A stretch of 64,000 nucleotides of DNA from Acanthacorydalis orientalis (Eukaryota > Arthropoda > Insecta > Megaloptera > Corydalidae): positions 25,542,501 through 25,606,500 of the forward strand of contig CM068317.1 in NCBI GenBank assembly GCA_034766995.1. The letters are read 5' to 3'. Position numbers and translations under genes: made by a program. Shown in pieces: positions 10,620 through 22,590 of the stretch (position 1 is its first letter; each line of letters opens with the position of its first letter). The notes under the pieces were generated by a model. That model did no database searches, was not told where the DNA came from, and saw only the letters and a program-made list of their open reading frames with translations.

Positions 10620-11253
10620 TAACAGTACATTTTTTTACAAATGAATTCTATTTTGAGGGTACATTTTCTGTACAGAAACTTTTTGCACTCACAGCAAATA
10701 TTATTGCATCTATTTTTTTACAAAATCCGATTTGGCATGACTTCAGATTTTTATTTTGGAATTTCCTATATCCGATGACTGTTTGGAAGCAGTCTTACGA
10801 TCATCTTTGTAATCCCTCTCTAATTCATCTCTGTAGTCTCTCACTAATTCTTCAGACAATTGAAAAATAATTTTTTTTCTCTATATATCTAGTTCAATAG
10901 TCTCCTTTTACAACATCCACGCATTGATAGCTGCTAATTTTAACATGTTATAAAATACTACGGCCATCTACGGGACACTGCTTTGACGCGACATTTTCGT
11001 ACCATTTGATCTACAATTTATATTTTCATAAACTTAACCTTTTGTACTCCAAACAATTAAGCTATACGGTTAATCAGAAATTTATATACTAGGAATTAGG
11101 ATGAGTATAAACACCCGATGTCATTGATGGACGAACGCTTATCGAAGCTTTTATCTGTAAAGGATAAAATGTGGCAGTGACACTGGTCACTGGTAGGAGT
11201 AGAACGCCCTTAAGTGCCTGGGCGGTACAGCCGGTCTTGTGAGTGTAAAGAGT
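10620..11253 (-). pseudogene. Second piggyBac relic: transposase C-terminal part and one end
   Basis: On the minus strand near 11010-10740, MVRKCRVKAVSRRWP is followed by FYNMLKLAAINAW, then LSEELVRDYRDELERDYK. This order (RRWP, YNM, NA-W) is typical of the last part of piggyBac transposases. Further on, CNNICCECKKFLYRKC looks like the Cys-rich tail. At 11250-11253 a TTAA borders CTCTTTACACTCACAAG, a piggyBac-like end. The matching left end was not found. The domain order relative to the 9.4-10.3 kb copy shows this is a separate insertion. Confidence 0.6.
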
Positions 11254-11599
11254 TAACTTCCAGAAATAATTCCATTGCCTCTTACTGAGCCTGGTGAACT
11301 TCCTTTATATCTCCTAAAATATTGTTATGAAGCTCAACAATGTCAAGAAACTCTGACTGACCTTTTGCGTCAATCGAATACACACAGATATAATATGGAT
11401 TTCGTTGCATACGCATGAAAACAGTTTAAACTTCTTCCGCGTTACTGAATTGACTAACGCATCGTTTTACAAAACAAACATACGTCGTCAAACGTACACA
11501 ACATATATTTTTTATTGTATAAATGATATAAGATAAACAAACACGTCTATCGTAAATGTAATCATTCCCATTTAAATTGTGAAAAAAATACAAACGTTT

Positions 11600-12560
11600 C
11601 TACGGAAACATTCCAATTAACTAATTGGCCCACAGACGTACGTACATTTGTATGTATCTGGATACGCGCGTACGTGACTGTGTGAACGTACACGCCGCTC
11701 TGTTCGAATCCTCGCCACGTTTTCCCGTTTCTGTCTGCATGGCGCGGACCTGATCGTCGTCACTAATTAACTGATTACTAAAAAACATGCCGCGCGAACG
11801 TTGCGAGGTCTCTGTTTCCCGTTCGGACACGTCCTTTCCACCGTGTCGTTCCACCTAACCCGTAGCCAATGTTCTGTTTCATCTCGCATTCGCCACTTCA
11901 TTAAACATTTCGGAATTTTGCATATTAGCATTGTGTGGCGCTGATAATTTCCTGAGATCAACATGGGCGCGGCGACCGATATCGTTCCCTTGTTTGTCAA
12001 TTGCACCCACCGTACGGCCACAGCACTTTTCCCTCACGCATATATATATATATATATTAAACGACCAAATATTTAAAAGCTTATGTACGGCGCATTGATA
12101 AATAGAGAGACAATCCAAGTGATAGAGATGAACTTATACGTGCCGTGCGCGCAGTCATGTCTTCATGGCTCTTTTACATGCGAATCTATGATGTTTAATG
12201 CAGCACACAGGCCATCTCTCTGACAATGTAGCTTATAAAATGTACGTTTGACAGCGTCGGGGGGAATCGCTCTCGTGCAACTCCCGACCGAACATAAATT
12301 ACCACAGAACAGAGCATTACAGGTATTATGTATGCACGAGAAGGTATTAACACGTACGGTCCTTCGGTCGTAAGCAATATTATAGATTATATGTTCGGAT
12401 CACGCTCGTGCACCGTAAAAGGGACGTGGACGGCGATAAGTGAGGTGAATAAAACGTCGTCGCCGTTCGTTCGGCACAACAAATCAGATACGGTTTAAGT
12501 TTATTTTTAGTAACGAGTCGTTTGTGTTTGCGGAAGACTTCTTGTACACGTTAATGTCTG
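11600..12560. other. Large GC-richer, CpG-containing island
   Basis: About 0.9 kb here has a base composition clearly unlike the AT-rich surroundings, with many CpG and ACGT steps. Several 60-84 codon frames exist on the minus strand, but they overlap each other in different frames and resemble nothing known, so no CDS is called. A host regulatory region, 5' UTR exon or promoter-proximal DNA is the best guess. The nearby 12561-12899 shows nothing. Confidence 0.3.
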
Positions 12561-12899
12561 AAAACGGAAAATAATCGATTAATCGGTCGGTGATTTCTAA
12601 TCGCGAACTGTGTTTTTTTTTCTTCTTCCGTCTCAGAAATTTTAATTTTCGATATGAAAATAAAATATTTTACATGTTACATAGAATACTTCTTTTTTAA
12701 TAAATAATACACTTTGAAACTATATCTTTTCGCTCTGCGGATAAATTTATTTTCACACATAAATTTTTCACTCACAAACCACAAAAAAACTCGGATCAAA
12801 CGTATTTAGTAATTATTGATCATTTTAACAGTTTCTTATGCGCATTTGTGTTGAAATTCTATTATTCTGTCATATTTGGGAAATATAATAACACATCTA

Positions 12900-13884
12900 T
12901 TGGGTGTTGGAATTAATTCGTAGCGTTTTCTTCATGAAAAACGATCGTTTATTTTAAATGAAATTGAAAAAACATATCATTCAAAGTATTGTCCATCTTT
13001 AGCCACTACTTTTTCACATCTTTCGGGCAGAAGACGAACACCACGTCGGAAGAACGCCTCGTCTTTAGATGCAATCCACGAATCGACCCATTTTTTGCAA
13101 TCTTCGTAAGAAGTGAGCTTCTGCCCAGACAGGCCATGACTCATCAATCGAAGCAAGTGGTAATCAGAAGGAGCAATATCTGGAAAATACGGCGGGTGGG
13201 GTAGGACTTCCCATTTGAGCGTTTCCAAGTATGTTTTGACCGGTTTTGCGACGTGCGGACGAGAATTCTCGTGCTGCAAAATCACTTTGTCGTGTCTTTC
13301 AAAGTATTTCGGCCCTTTTTCCTTCAATGCACGACTCGAGCGCATCAATCGTAGTCGGTAGAGATCCCCAGTGATGGTTTCATTCGGTTTGAGCAGCTCA
13401 TAGCAGATCACACCCTTATGATACCACCAAATACAAAACACGAGCTTGGATCCATGGATATTTGGCCTCGCCGCTGGTGTTGATGGTTGGCCGGGCTTAA
13501 CCCATTACTTTCTGCGCTTAGGATTGTCGTAATTGATCCACTTTTCATCGCCCATGACAATTCAATGCAAAATTCTCTTCCTTTTCTCCCGTAGAAGCAG
13601 CAGTTCACAGGTAAAAAAACGCCTTTCAACGTCCCTCGGTTTCAATTCGTATGGAACCCAATTCCCTTGCTTTTGAATCATTCCCATGGCTTTAAGGCGT
13701 TTTCCTACCGTTGACAAGTCAACTTCCAACGATTCAAACAATTCTTGAAGTGTTTGGCATGGGTCTTCATTAAGCAATGCCTCCAATTCTTCATTGTTGA
13801 ACTTTTTCGGCTGTCCAGGTCGTTCCTTGTCTTCCAAGTCGAAATCACCACTTTTAAAACGTGCAAAACACTTCCGACACGTTC
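12900..13884 (-). mobile_element. mariner element, 5'-truncated
   Basis: The left (3') end starts TTGGGTGTTGGAATTAATTC followed by GTAGCGTTTTC, a mariner-type terminal repeat. The transposase runs rightwards on the minus strand. The right (5') end is missing: homology stops near 13884, exactly where an unrelated dispersed repeat begins. No second terminal repeat or TA site is seen there. Confidence 0.85.
12977..13884 (-). pseudogene. mariner transposase (DD34D type), inactivated
   Basis: A single frame continues from CRKCFARFKSGDFDLEDKE (end of the first helix-turn-helix) through the second one (LEVDLSTVGKRLKAMG). It goes on through WVPYEL, MGDEKWINYDN (first Asp), LLKPNETIT, ILQHENSRPHV, and PYFPDIAPSDYH (third Asp) to a C-terminal DGQYFE. 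Two in-frame stops interrupt it (just before IVMGDEKW and after NPKRRK). The second catalytic position reads HEN instead of HDN, with 34 residues to the last Asp. The N-terminal ~40 residues are lost. Confidence 0.9.
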
Positions 13885-14215
13885 AACAACTTCAGTAACA
13901 CTTGTTCTTCTCGGTCTTGAATGTTTACTTCCAACGCGGATAAAGAAGTTTCACGTCAAAAAGTGGTTTAATAAAACTAATGAAACCCGTAATACTTTCT
14001 TCATATTTTAATTTATTTATTTTTACTTTGCATTTTTTACATAAACCAAATATTTCTACTATAATATAATAACTTTCTTATAATAAATAGCACAACTAAA
14101 TGCAATCCAGGAATATGTGACACCAAAATATTAAATACATGACTCCGTAACTAATAAACTGTATGTTCAAATAATGATTTGAGATAATAATGTATAATTT
14201 ATAAATAGGTTTATA
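13885..14215. repeat. Unclassified dispersed repeat, copy 1
   Basis: Homologous to 14727-15060 and 34567-34880. Shared landmarks in order are TTC-GTAACACTT, GCGGATAAAGAAGTTTCAC, ATAATGTATAA and AATA-GTTTA. It abuts the truncated mariner at its left edge. No coding frame or terminal structure is evident. Confidence 0.8.
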
Positions 14216-14239
14216 TATATGTATGGTCGGATTGTACAT

Positions 14240-14600
14240 TTTGAAGATATCGCAAAAAGACAGCATCTATACTAGTATCCGACTTTGTCGTTGCGATTAT
14301 GGAATCAGTATTCACACCTAAATTAAGTTTTTCATGTAGAAAACTACCAAGTGATTTGCTGAATTTTTTGACGTGAAACTGATATTAAAACCCCCACTGA
14401 GAAGCATTGGTATTTTATCCTCTCCTCAGCCAAGGAACGGTGCACCTCCATGAGTGTACGGTAGTAAAGAACTGTGTATAAAGTAGATTAGAGTGTCCAT
14501 TTTTTGATTCAGAAAAATTTTAATCGCTACAATTACAATTGTTTTTCCGTCTTCTATTTTACACTCATCAACGCAGGATTCATCAACTGCTATCACAGTC
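14240..14600 (-). pseudogene. Second Helitron-associated endonuclease remnant
   Basis: Read on the minus strand: DECKIEDGKTIVIVAIKI, NQKMDTLIYFIHSSLL, YTHGGA, DKIPMLLSGGFNISF, then decayed sequence. It follows the 4.5-5.2 kb remnant block by block (VAIYISANQK, KVPMILSGDFNVNF). The catalytic GDFN has become GGFN, losing the Asp, and several stops follow. It sits between two direct copies of the unclassified repeat, which may be non-coding parts of the same element. Confidence 0.65.
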
Positions 14601-14726
14601 ACAAATAACTAGGATTGTGCAACAGTCATATCTATGAACAGAGTGACAATGTTAACAAATCCGTCGCTCACTTCTGCCGTCTACGCACGATCCATCCTCT
14701 CTCTCTACTCCCCTCCTCCAAGTCAT

Positions 14727-15385
14727 AACAAATTCCGTAACACTTTTTCGTCTCGACTTTTAAAATGTACTCCCAACGCGAATAAAGAAGTTTCACTTCA
14801 AAAAATGGCTTAATAAATCTAATAAAATTCGTAATGCTTTCTTCATACTTTTTACTTTGCATTTTCTACATAAATCAAACATTTTTACCATAATATTATA
14901 ATTTTCTTATAATAAATGGCACAATAAAATGCAACCAAGCAATATGTTACACCAGAATTGAAAATACGTGACTCCGCGACTGATAAATTGTCCTAAAATA
15001 ATCATTTGAGATAATAATGTATAACTTATAAATAAGTTTATTATTACTTTCTTTTAAGAATAAAATAATATATAAAATTCAGTTGATTTAAGAACTTCAT
15101 GCTGATTAAACAATACGATAGAACGTTTTTTGTCAGAAAAACAAATCTCCCGCCCCCTTCAACGTCATAACAACTTCCGACCAAACAGTTTAACTTCAAT
15201 CAAATTTTTTTTTACATTTTCTTCCTTTAATTCAATTTATATCCAAATTTAATACCTTTTACTCAAAATAGAACCATTCTTCACATACGTTTTCTCATTC
15301 TCAATAATATTAAAATGATAATTGTTTCAAAATATAAAGAACAAGTTTAATACCAATTTACTTTCTTAATCGAGCTTCAATTTAC
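14727..15385. repeat. Unclassified dispersed repeat, copy 2 (longest match)
   Basis: Matches 34567-35220 almost throughout. Landmarks include GATTTAAGAACTTCAT, GATAGAACGTTTTTTGTCAG, CCGCCCCCTTCAA, CACATACGTTTTCTCATTC and AATACCTTTTAC. With copy 1 it brackets the endonuclease remnant. 15386-15535 is AT-rich and shows nothing. Confidence 0.85.
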
Positions 15386-15532
15386 TTTCTTAATCTATCT
15401 ACTTTAAAGATGCTCTAACTATTATCCATTCAAGTATGTGACTGTGTCACAAACAATGGGAAAACCAATAGTTGCTCGAATTTATTTTGCGAGGAAATTC
15501 CCGAACATTTCTTTATGTAGAAATATTTTAAC

Positions 15533-15535
<3 letters not shown>

Positions 15536-15572
<37 letters not shown>

Positions 15573-15593
15573 GAATATATATATATATATATA
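15536..15593. repeat. (AT)n microsatellite
   Basis: TA array interrupted by one ACGA. 15594-16165 is unique AT-rich DNA with a 63-codon frame of no recognised family at 15655-15846. Confidence 0.95.
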
Positions 15594-16165
15594 CATTGGT
15601 TTTCCCTGAATTAGTTTCTTAATCATATTATCTGAATCAATAAGCAGATAAAATTTGATTATTTCAGAGAATGAAAAATCTCACATTACCAGTGCTAAAT
15701 ATTTCCTTCGCTTTGATCAGAGAAAAAACGTACAAAGCTTATATAGGCTCATGCATTGTTTAATAAGACATGTAGTAATTTTTGATAAGAAAGGGCATAA
15801 CGCTGAACAACGTAAAAAAAATTTCACATTATTCGCTTCTCTTTGATAAGAATTTCAAAATTCATCTAAGATATTCTAGACTTGTTCTATCATCAGATGT
15901 TATGAAATTCTAAAATGTTGCCATAATCTCACATATTTCCATTTTCGCCTCTTAATATACATTTATTAATCAAGTTACGACAGGATTACAAAAGATTTAT
16001 GCTTTCGACTCTTATTACGACGCGTGTTTTCCTCAAGAAATATCTGACAAAGATTCGAATAAAAACTTTAATATCATCCGTTTGCCGCGTCATATTTTAG
16101 CTGGTAACTTTAAATGAATTATGTTTCACTTACTCTATCTCTCTTCTACATACGTTTTCTTATAC

Positions 16166-16376
<211 letters not shown>

Positions 16377-17174
16377 TGTATACACATTTTCAGACACCGC
16401 AAAAGCTTTATTGCGGTGATGTTTTTTTGTTGTACGCGTGTACAAACAACAACGAACGAGTAATGGAACGCCTATGTTCGTAATTAATCTTCTGTGTACC
16501 TCTTATATCTTATACAATAATGATGTATTGTTAAATAAAAGATAATTTTAATTAAGAACGTAATTAACAGCTTTACAAACATTATACGAGCCTCTTCACG
16601 AATTTTATACTGACAAATAATTATATTTTCAACAGTATATTAAAATATAATCAAGAGTACATTCTGATTCTCTTAATAAGAATGATTATTGAACATTGAA
16701 TAAATAGGTAAAAGTTTATATTGTTTTGTTCAAGTAATCGTGTTATCGCCTATTACTGGTTTCGGTTCTCATGCCATTCTTAGGTACTTGAATATTGAAT
16801 ATAGGTACAGAAATAAATATATTAAATTAACAAAAACATCGATGGAGTGTTTATTTCTGAAAGATAAATTATATAAATCATACCTTTTAATGAAGAATAT
16901 GTTAAAAAAACATAAGCATTTAAACATTTAATGTTAAGCTACTTGAAAATAGAACATAATTACAATCGAAACTGATTGTAATAAAATAGAAGTAGTAAAT
17001 CAAATAATAAGAGTGACTCAACGATAAACATACGAGTAGAAGAATACAACAGGGTATTCAAGTATAAAAACAAAAAAAGTATAATTTTAAAATATTAAAT
17101 CGAATTCAGATTTGAACGCAAATTGTTGTTATATAACAGAGCTCTCTCCTATCACAAAATTACAATGATATGTA

Positions 17175-17545
17175 TTAGGTTGGTAAGTAATAAAAGCGGT
17201 TTTTCTTTTCTGAATTCTAACCTTGTTTTTTTTCAATGAAAGTGTCATTTCATCGTGTTCATGTTAATATCATTTTAAAGTGGATTTTCCGGTCTGTATT
17301 TTGATAATATTGACTTTGATTTTATTATTAATTTTGGTTCAAACTCGGCTATTGAATTAAAAATGGAAAAGAAACAAATAAGAGTATTTTTTTTTTGTAA
17401 AATTTCAAAACGGGTGGTGCAGCAACAGAAACTGCTTGTAAACTAAATAATGCTTTTGGTGTGGATATTGTTAAGGAATGTACGATGCAATAGTGGTTCC
17501 AAAAAATTCGTGAAAGGGACGAGAGCCTTGAAAATTGAGGTCTTT
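17175..17545 (+). mobile_element. cecropia-type mariner, 5' end fragment
   Basis: Starts TTAGGTTGGTAAGTAATAAAAG then GCGGTTTTT, the terminal repeat also seen in Hsmar1/cecropia-type mariners. It covers the 5' UTR and the first ~60 codons (ATGGAAAAGAAACAAATAAG, later a TGGTTCCAAAAA that encodes the WFQK motif). It ends abruptly after GACGAGAGCCTTGAAAA. The rest of the gene and the right end are missing. 17546-17757 shows nothing. Confidence 0.8.
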
Positions 17546-17757
17546 CATGTTCAATTTTCATCTCCACCAATATATAAATCGAATTTATAAATATTACTAC
17601 AAATTTTTCCAACTATTATTAAAAGTTACAGCATTTTCTTTTAAATTAAAGTAGCGTTTTGCTAAAAAATTCTAAATTTTTCACTAAAAAAGATTTTTTT
17701 TAAAAAACCCGTTATATCAAAATCAATTGTGAACGATTTACTCAGTCACACACACAC

Positions 17758-17763
17758 ATATAC

Positions 17764-17827
<64 letters not shown>
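17758..17827. repeat. (AT)n microsatellite
   Basis: TA array preceded by CACACA. It directly precedes the LINE fragment. Confidence 0.95.
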
Positions 17828-17829
<2 letters not shown>

Positions 17830-17839
17830 CAATATAAAA

Positions 17840-18240
17840 GACCATATCGAATATCAAACATGGGAAAACAGTGTGGAAGTTTATTAGAGAAGATGTTCAA
17901 AAATACAATACAGAGCTAATTAGGAAGACCATTGAAGAATATAAAAGCTATAGAAAAATGAAACAAATCCTTATGATTGGCAAAGAACACATAATTGCTC
18001 TGAAATCAGAGGATCGCAGGAAAACAGAAATAGTGAGAGAGAAATTATTAACTGGGAACCAAGGAATATAAAAAGACTAAGAAACAGACCAATGAACAGT
18101 TGTTATAAGGAAATTAAAAAATGTATTGGAAATCAGTGAAAAAGAGAGGAATTTAATCGTACAAAATGAAAAACCATGGAAGAGGCCTTTATCCAGCAGT
18201 GGATTTACAGAATTACGAAGGCTGCTGCTGCTATTGATTA
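17840..18240 (+). mobile_element. RTE-type LINE fragment: linker region joined to the 3' end
   Basis: 17871-18071 reads KFIREDVQKYNTELIRKTIE and MIGKEHIIALKSEDRRKTEI. This resembles the stretch between endonuclease and reverse transcriptase in RTE-like ORF2 proteins. After a stop, the sequence jumps to the ORF2 C-terminus (REEFNRTK, a stop in place of Trp, then TMEEAFIQQWIYRITKAAA). The reverse transcriptase core is absent, so the copy is internally deleted. The C-terminal part is shared with 2692-2812 and 3427-3545. (AT)n follows the 3' end. Confidence 0.55.
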
Positions 18241-18248
18241 TATATATG

Positions 18249-18304
<56 letters not shown>
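18237..18304. repeat. (AT)n microsatellite on a LINE tail
   Basis: TA array starting at the LINE 3' end and finishing in TGTATGTG. 18305-19520 is AT-rich and shows no gene or element that I can support. Confidence 0.95.
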
Positions 18305-18309
<5 letters not shown>

Positions 18310-19520
18310 CAAACAGACTGTAAACATTTTATTTAAATTAGTATTTAAGTTCATGATGGGAAAGTGTGAATAAGACATTTATATTATTTATTATTAAAAA
18401 ATTAATCAATTGACTAATAAATAAAAAGTGTTAATTTAATTATGTATTTTTAAATCTAAATCAATTTGCGCACTAAAAATTACATAACAATAAAGTTTTA
18501 GCATTGTAAATAAATTCACTTTCACAAATAAATTATTTTCACATTTCACAAATCTTCTAATTAAAAATTAGAAGATATATGAATCTTCTAATCTCATTAA
18601 AAATGTTCAATAAATAATTATTAATCATTGCTTATGAGTATTTCGGTGGAAATTTTATTATCCTCAGAGTGTTTTCTGTACATTTGTATCTCTGAATAAT
18701 GTTATCGAGATCTATATGTGCATAAATAACATTCAAAAGTGATCAATAATCACTTATTGAACATTTTCGAATAGGAAAAAAATGTGATTCGTGAGACAGG
18801 AAAAAAAAATCATTTGAAAAAAATCTATTATTCGAAATCATTTAAAACTAAAATATTTTTTTTTTAATTTACAAAGGAACTTTTTCATAACAAATAATTT
18901 AATGTATACTTATTTTCTCACTTTCAATTTTAATTCATAAACAAATTCAAAACAAACAAACTCTCTAGGTTTGAATAATTGATTCAGCGCTGATAATCAC
19001 AACACCAAATTTCAAATTCTAACGACTAATATACAAATATTAGTTTGAAATATTTGTACTGCTTATTAATTATTCAATTAAATATGTTCAGAATGTATAC
19101 AGCATACAACAGTTGTAAGTTTAATTCAAATTTAACTAGAGAATAATTATGATTAATACAAAGTTTAAACAGTTTTGATTTATTGAATCGAATAACAAAT
19201 AGCTATCTGGAAATTAGATTAAAATATTATTTATAATCAATTATGTTCATATTGCTACATTATATGAATAATTTGTTTAAATCTGAGGTAATCATCCGTT
19301 TAATATTTTTTTTTTCTAATAAAACAATTACTGGACAATTATCTTACATTGAATATATTTTTAATGTTTTCTGTCATCACCAAACTGTTTGTAATATTTC
19401 TAATAATAAGTACTTGTGTACCTAAAAAAACTTAAAGTATTCATAAGGCATATTAATGATATGGGAACAGATAATTTTTATCAATGGCTTTTTTTCTGAC
19501 AGTATTTTTTCTATTTCAAT

Positions 19521-19521
19521 A

Positions 19522-19560
<39 letters not shown>

Positions 19561-19650
19561 GAGTATATATATATATATACATATACATACATATATATAT
19601 ATATATATACATATTTATATATATATATATATATATATATCTGTGTATGT
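19521..19650. repeat. (AT)n microsatellite
   Basis: Interrupted TA array with ACGAG, ACATACATAC and TTTA breaks. Confidence 0.95.
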
Positions 19651-19679
19651 ATGTTAAAGGAAACACTTTACGTTTAAAA

Positions 19680-19980
19680 AAGCTCGAAAGTAAAGCAGAC
19701 GGTCGGATGAAAACGATGCGCACGAATGATGTCGGTACATTGAACCCTGTTTACGGCTCGTAATCCTGTCTTGTACTTGGTACACGAAAAGATAATAATT
19801 CGTTTATTGTCTGTCGTGCGGTATGACAATAAATCTGCTGTCATGTAACGCTACTAAACGGAACGAACGCTCAAGTAATGCCGAAATGAACAAACGGATT
19901 GATAAGTCCGATATCTAAGGGTTCACGATTCGGTTGGATGACATTTTTAAAGATACAACATTTATATAGTACAAACATAT
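19680..19980. other. Less AT-biased island
   Basis: CpG-bearing stretch (CAGACGGTCGGATG, GATGCGCACGAATGATG, GTCTGTCGTGCGG) without a transposon match or long frame. It ends at the mariner start at 19991. Possible conserved non-coding DNA. Confidence 0.25.
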
Positions 19981-19990
19981 TCGTGCATGT

Positions 19991-20677
19991 ATCGGGTTGG
20001 TAGGAAAATAATTGCAGTTTTTTTTCTGAATTCTGACCTTTGTTTTTTTAGTGAAATTGTCACTTCATCATATTCAAATTAATATCTGTTTAAAGTGCAT
20101 TTTTCGGTCTGTATTTTGGTAACATCGACTTTGGTTTTATTATTAATTCTGCTTCCAATTAAGCTATTAAAATAAAGATTGAAAAGAAGCAAATAAGAGT
20201 AGTTTTTTGTATAGGTTCAAAACGGGCGGTATGGCATCAGAAACTGGTTGTAAACTAAATGATTCTTTTGGAGGGGGTATTTTACTTTAAAAGAAGTATT
20301 AAATTAAAGATGGAAAAGAAAAAAATAAGAGTAAATTTTTGCATGAATTCTAAACGGGCAGTAAAGCAGCAGAAACTGTTCGAAATCTAAACGATGGTTT
20401 TGGTATGGATACTGTTAAGAAATACAGTCTAATATAGGTGCCGAAAATTTCGTGCTGGAGACGAGAGAAGATGAAGAAGGTCACGGATGTCCTTCTCCAG
20501 TTTATAACGACCAACTGAAAGCGTTAATTGGATCAGAACCACGCACAATAATTCAAGAGCTTGCACAAAAGTTAGGCATTAGTCATCCGACAGTTCTGGA
20601 CCACTTGAAACAGCTAGTGTATGAAGCTGTATATGAATTTGAAGTTCATAAATCGCAATTATTTTTCTAACAAGTAT
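19991..20677 (+). mobile_element. cecropia-type mariner, internally deleted (MITE-like)
   Basis: The left end is ATCGGGTTGGTAGGAAAATA then ATTGCAG. The right end is AAATCGCAATTATTTTTC then TAACAAGTATA, a diverged inverted copy. Inside, the first-helix region is tandemly duplicated (about 20165-20280 and 20290-20400). The frame then runs EDEEGHGCPSPVYNDQLKAL to SHPTVLDHLKQ. After that the catalytic domain is gone and the sequence joins directly to the 3' terminal region (VYEFEVHKSQLFF). The junction lies at about 20613-20628. (AT)n follows immediately. Confidence 0.85.
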
Positions 20678-20693
20678 ATATATATATATATAT
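20674..20693. repeat. (AT)n tract at a mariner terminus
   Basis: Short TA run touching the right end of the deleted mariner. 20694-22216 is AT-rich with no supported feature. Confidence 0.85.
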
Positions 20694-22216
20694 AATTTAA
20701 ACTATATCTCACTAAATATATAAATTGAATAGAAATTTAAAAAATGTACGTACACATTTTAATTTATAAACTGCATAAGTGATTTTAACTCAAGAACAAT
20801 TTAGCACAATCGTAGTATATTTTTCAATGATATAATAGAATACTATTTAAACTAGATATTTCTATTTATAATCTAACACTTTCATATTAAATTGTCTATT
20901 TTTATATCTGTGATATAGTTGAGGTATTATCCCATTGAATCACTTCACTATTTATCTACCAATTCTACTTTCACTCTCGAACCAGTCACAGGTAGCTTGT
21001 TAATGAAAATAGTGTAATTCGATTAATTAATTATCCTCTTTGATTAAGAAATTACTTGATAAATTTTTTATAACTTAAATTCATCAATATGATAAACCCA
21101 CATGAGTATGGTTCCTGAACATAAACTAGTTATTATAAGTAAATATTCATATGATTCACCAAGACCCAAATCACAAGAGTAAACATGGCATTATTCTTTT
21201 AAAACCAATATTCAAATATTTTTTTTAACTAGAACTTTCACTGATTCAAATTTTCATTAATCCAAATTAAATACATTCCATAAAATGTACTCTTAGTACT
21301 TGCAAAGCAAGAGATTGTACAAATTTTTAACAAAAATTTGCTTATTTTAGCAGAATATTAAGTCAAAGATGTTTTGAAAATATTGAAATCTTTTTTTCCC
21401 AATAATAGGCTTGGAAAATAATTTATCACTTTATACATTAACCTAGTTAGCTAGAACCTAGTAGTTAGTAACAAGAATTTCAATTATATAAAGAAAAGAG
21501 TAATATATTGTATATGCTGGTTCTATTATATTATTATAATCAGTTTAAACAATGGGATGTTTTTTAAAAAATACAAAAAGGTATTGTGGAGATCTAAGTC
21601 TCGTTCCTCATCTACCGAAGTTAAAATTTAATTCAATAACAGTGACTATAAAAATAACACATAAAACATCACAATGCTATCTAACATTTTGATGCTGGTA
21701 TCTAACAGACTAAAAAGATAAAATAAAAGTAGTTATACACAGAAAATTGAACTTTAGATAATTAGACATTTTCTGTGTTCGAGTAGTTACAAAAAATAAA
21801 TAAATTTCAATCTGGATTCTTTCATATAAAAAAATAATTACATACAAACTATGAAATTATTGATTGTTAATATTATTTAATTTATCTAAAATTGATTTCT
21901 CTTAATTAAATAACAACTTAATGCTTAAGAATACAGTATATATATATATGTTCAGATTTTGAATTTATATGAAATATATGTACAGCAATTTATCATTCAA
22001 ACATTTGTTTCAGTTAAAAGTCTAATTTTAATGTTGTGATTGTCTTAATCTTAATCCAATAGTCCATATTTTTCGATAATCCGCACGGACGTATATAATT
22101 AATTATTTAGATTAATCATCAATTACTTTATAATTCAATATTTTGTTATAAAGTTGTTTAATTGATAAAATAAACGATAAACGTTTATTAGTACTTTTAA
22201 TGCTATATAAATATAT

Positions 22217-22222
22217 GGTTAT

Positions 22223-22254
<32 letters not shown>

Positions 22255-22255
22255 G

Positions 22256-22291
<36 letters not shown>

Positions 22292-22292
22292 A
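22217..22292. repeat. (AT)n microsatellite
   Basis: TA array with ACATACATATATG interruptions. Confidence 0.95.
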
Positions 22293-22457
22293 ATAGTCTC
22301 ATGAGTTTGTATTTTACAAACAAGAAATAATGAAAGCCAAACATCACTTATATTCATATCAATAAGAATGTATTATATAAATGGAAGTAACTTATATAAA
22401 CTCTTAGAATTAGAAAATCTATTATAAAAACTTCTTACTATTCATAAATGTATCATT

Positions 22458-22458
<1 letters not shown>

Positions 22459-22505
<47 letters not shown>

Positions 22506-22523
22506 ATCAATATATATATAATA

Positions 22524-22560
<37 letters not shown>

Positions 22561-22590
22561 CCTTATATATATATATATATATATATATAA
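22459..22590. repeat. Triple (AT)n microsatellite block
   Basis: Three TA runs separated by GTAATCA/ATAATATAAT and AAATAACCTT. The last one touches the left end of the IS630-like element. Confidence 0.95.

Noticed and set aside
11621..12118. Three overlapping minus-strand frames of 77-84 codons in the GC-richer island
   Set aside because: They occupy different frames over the same DNA and none resembles a family; openness follows from composition.
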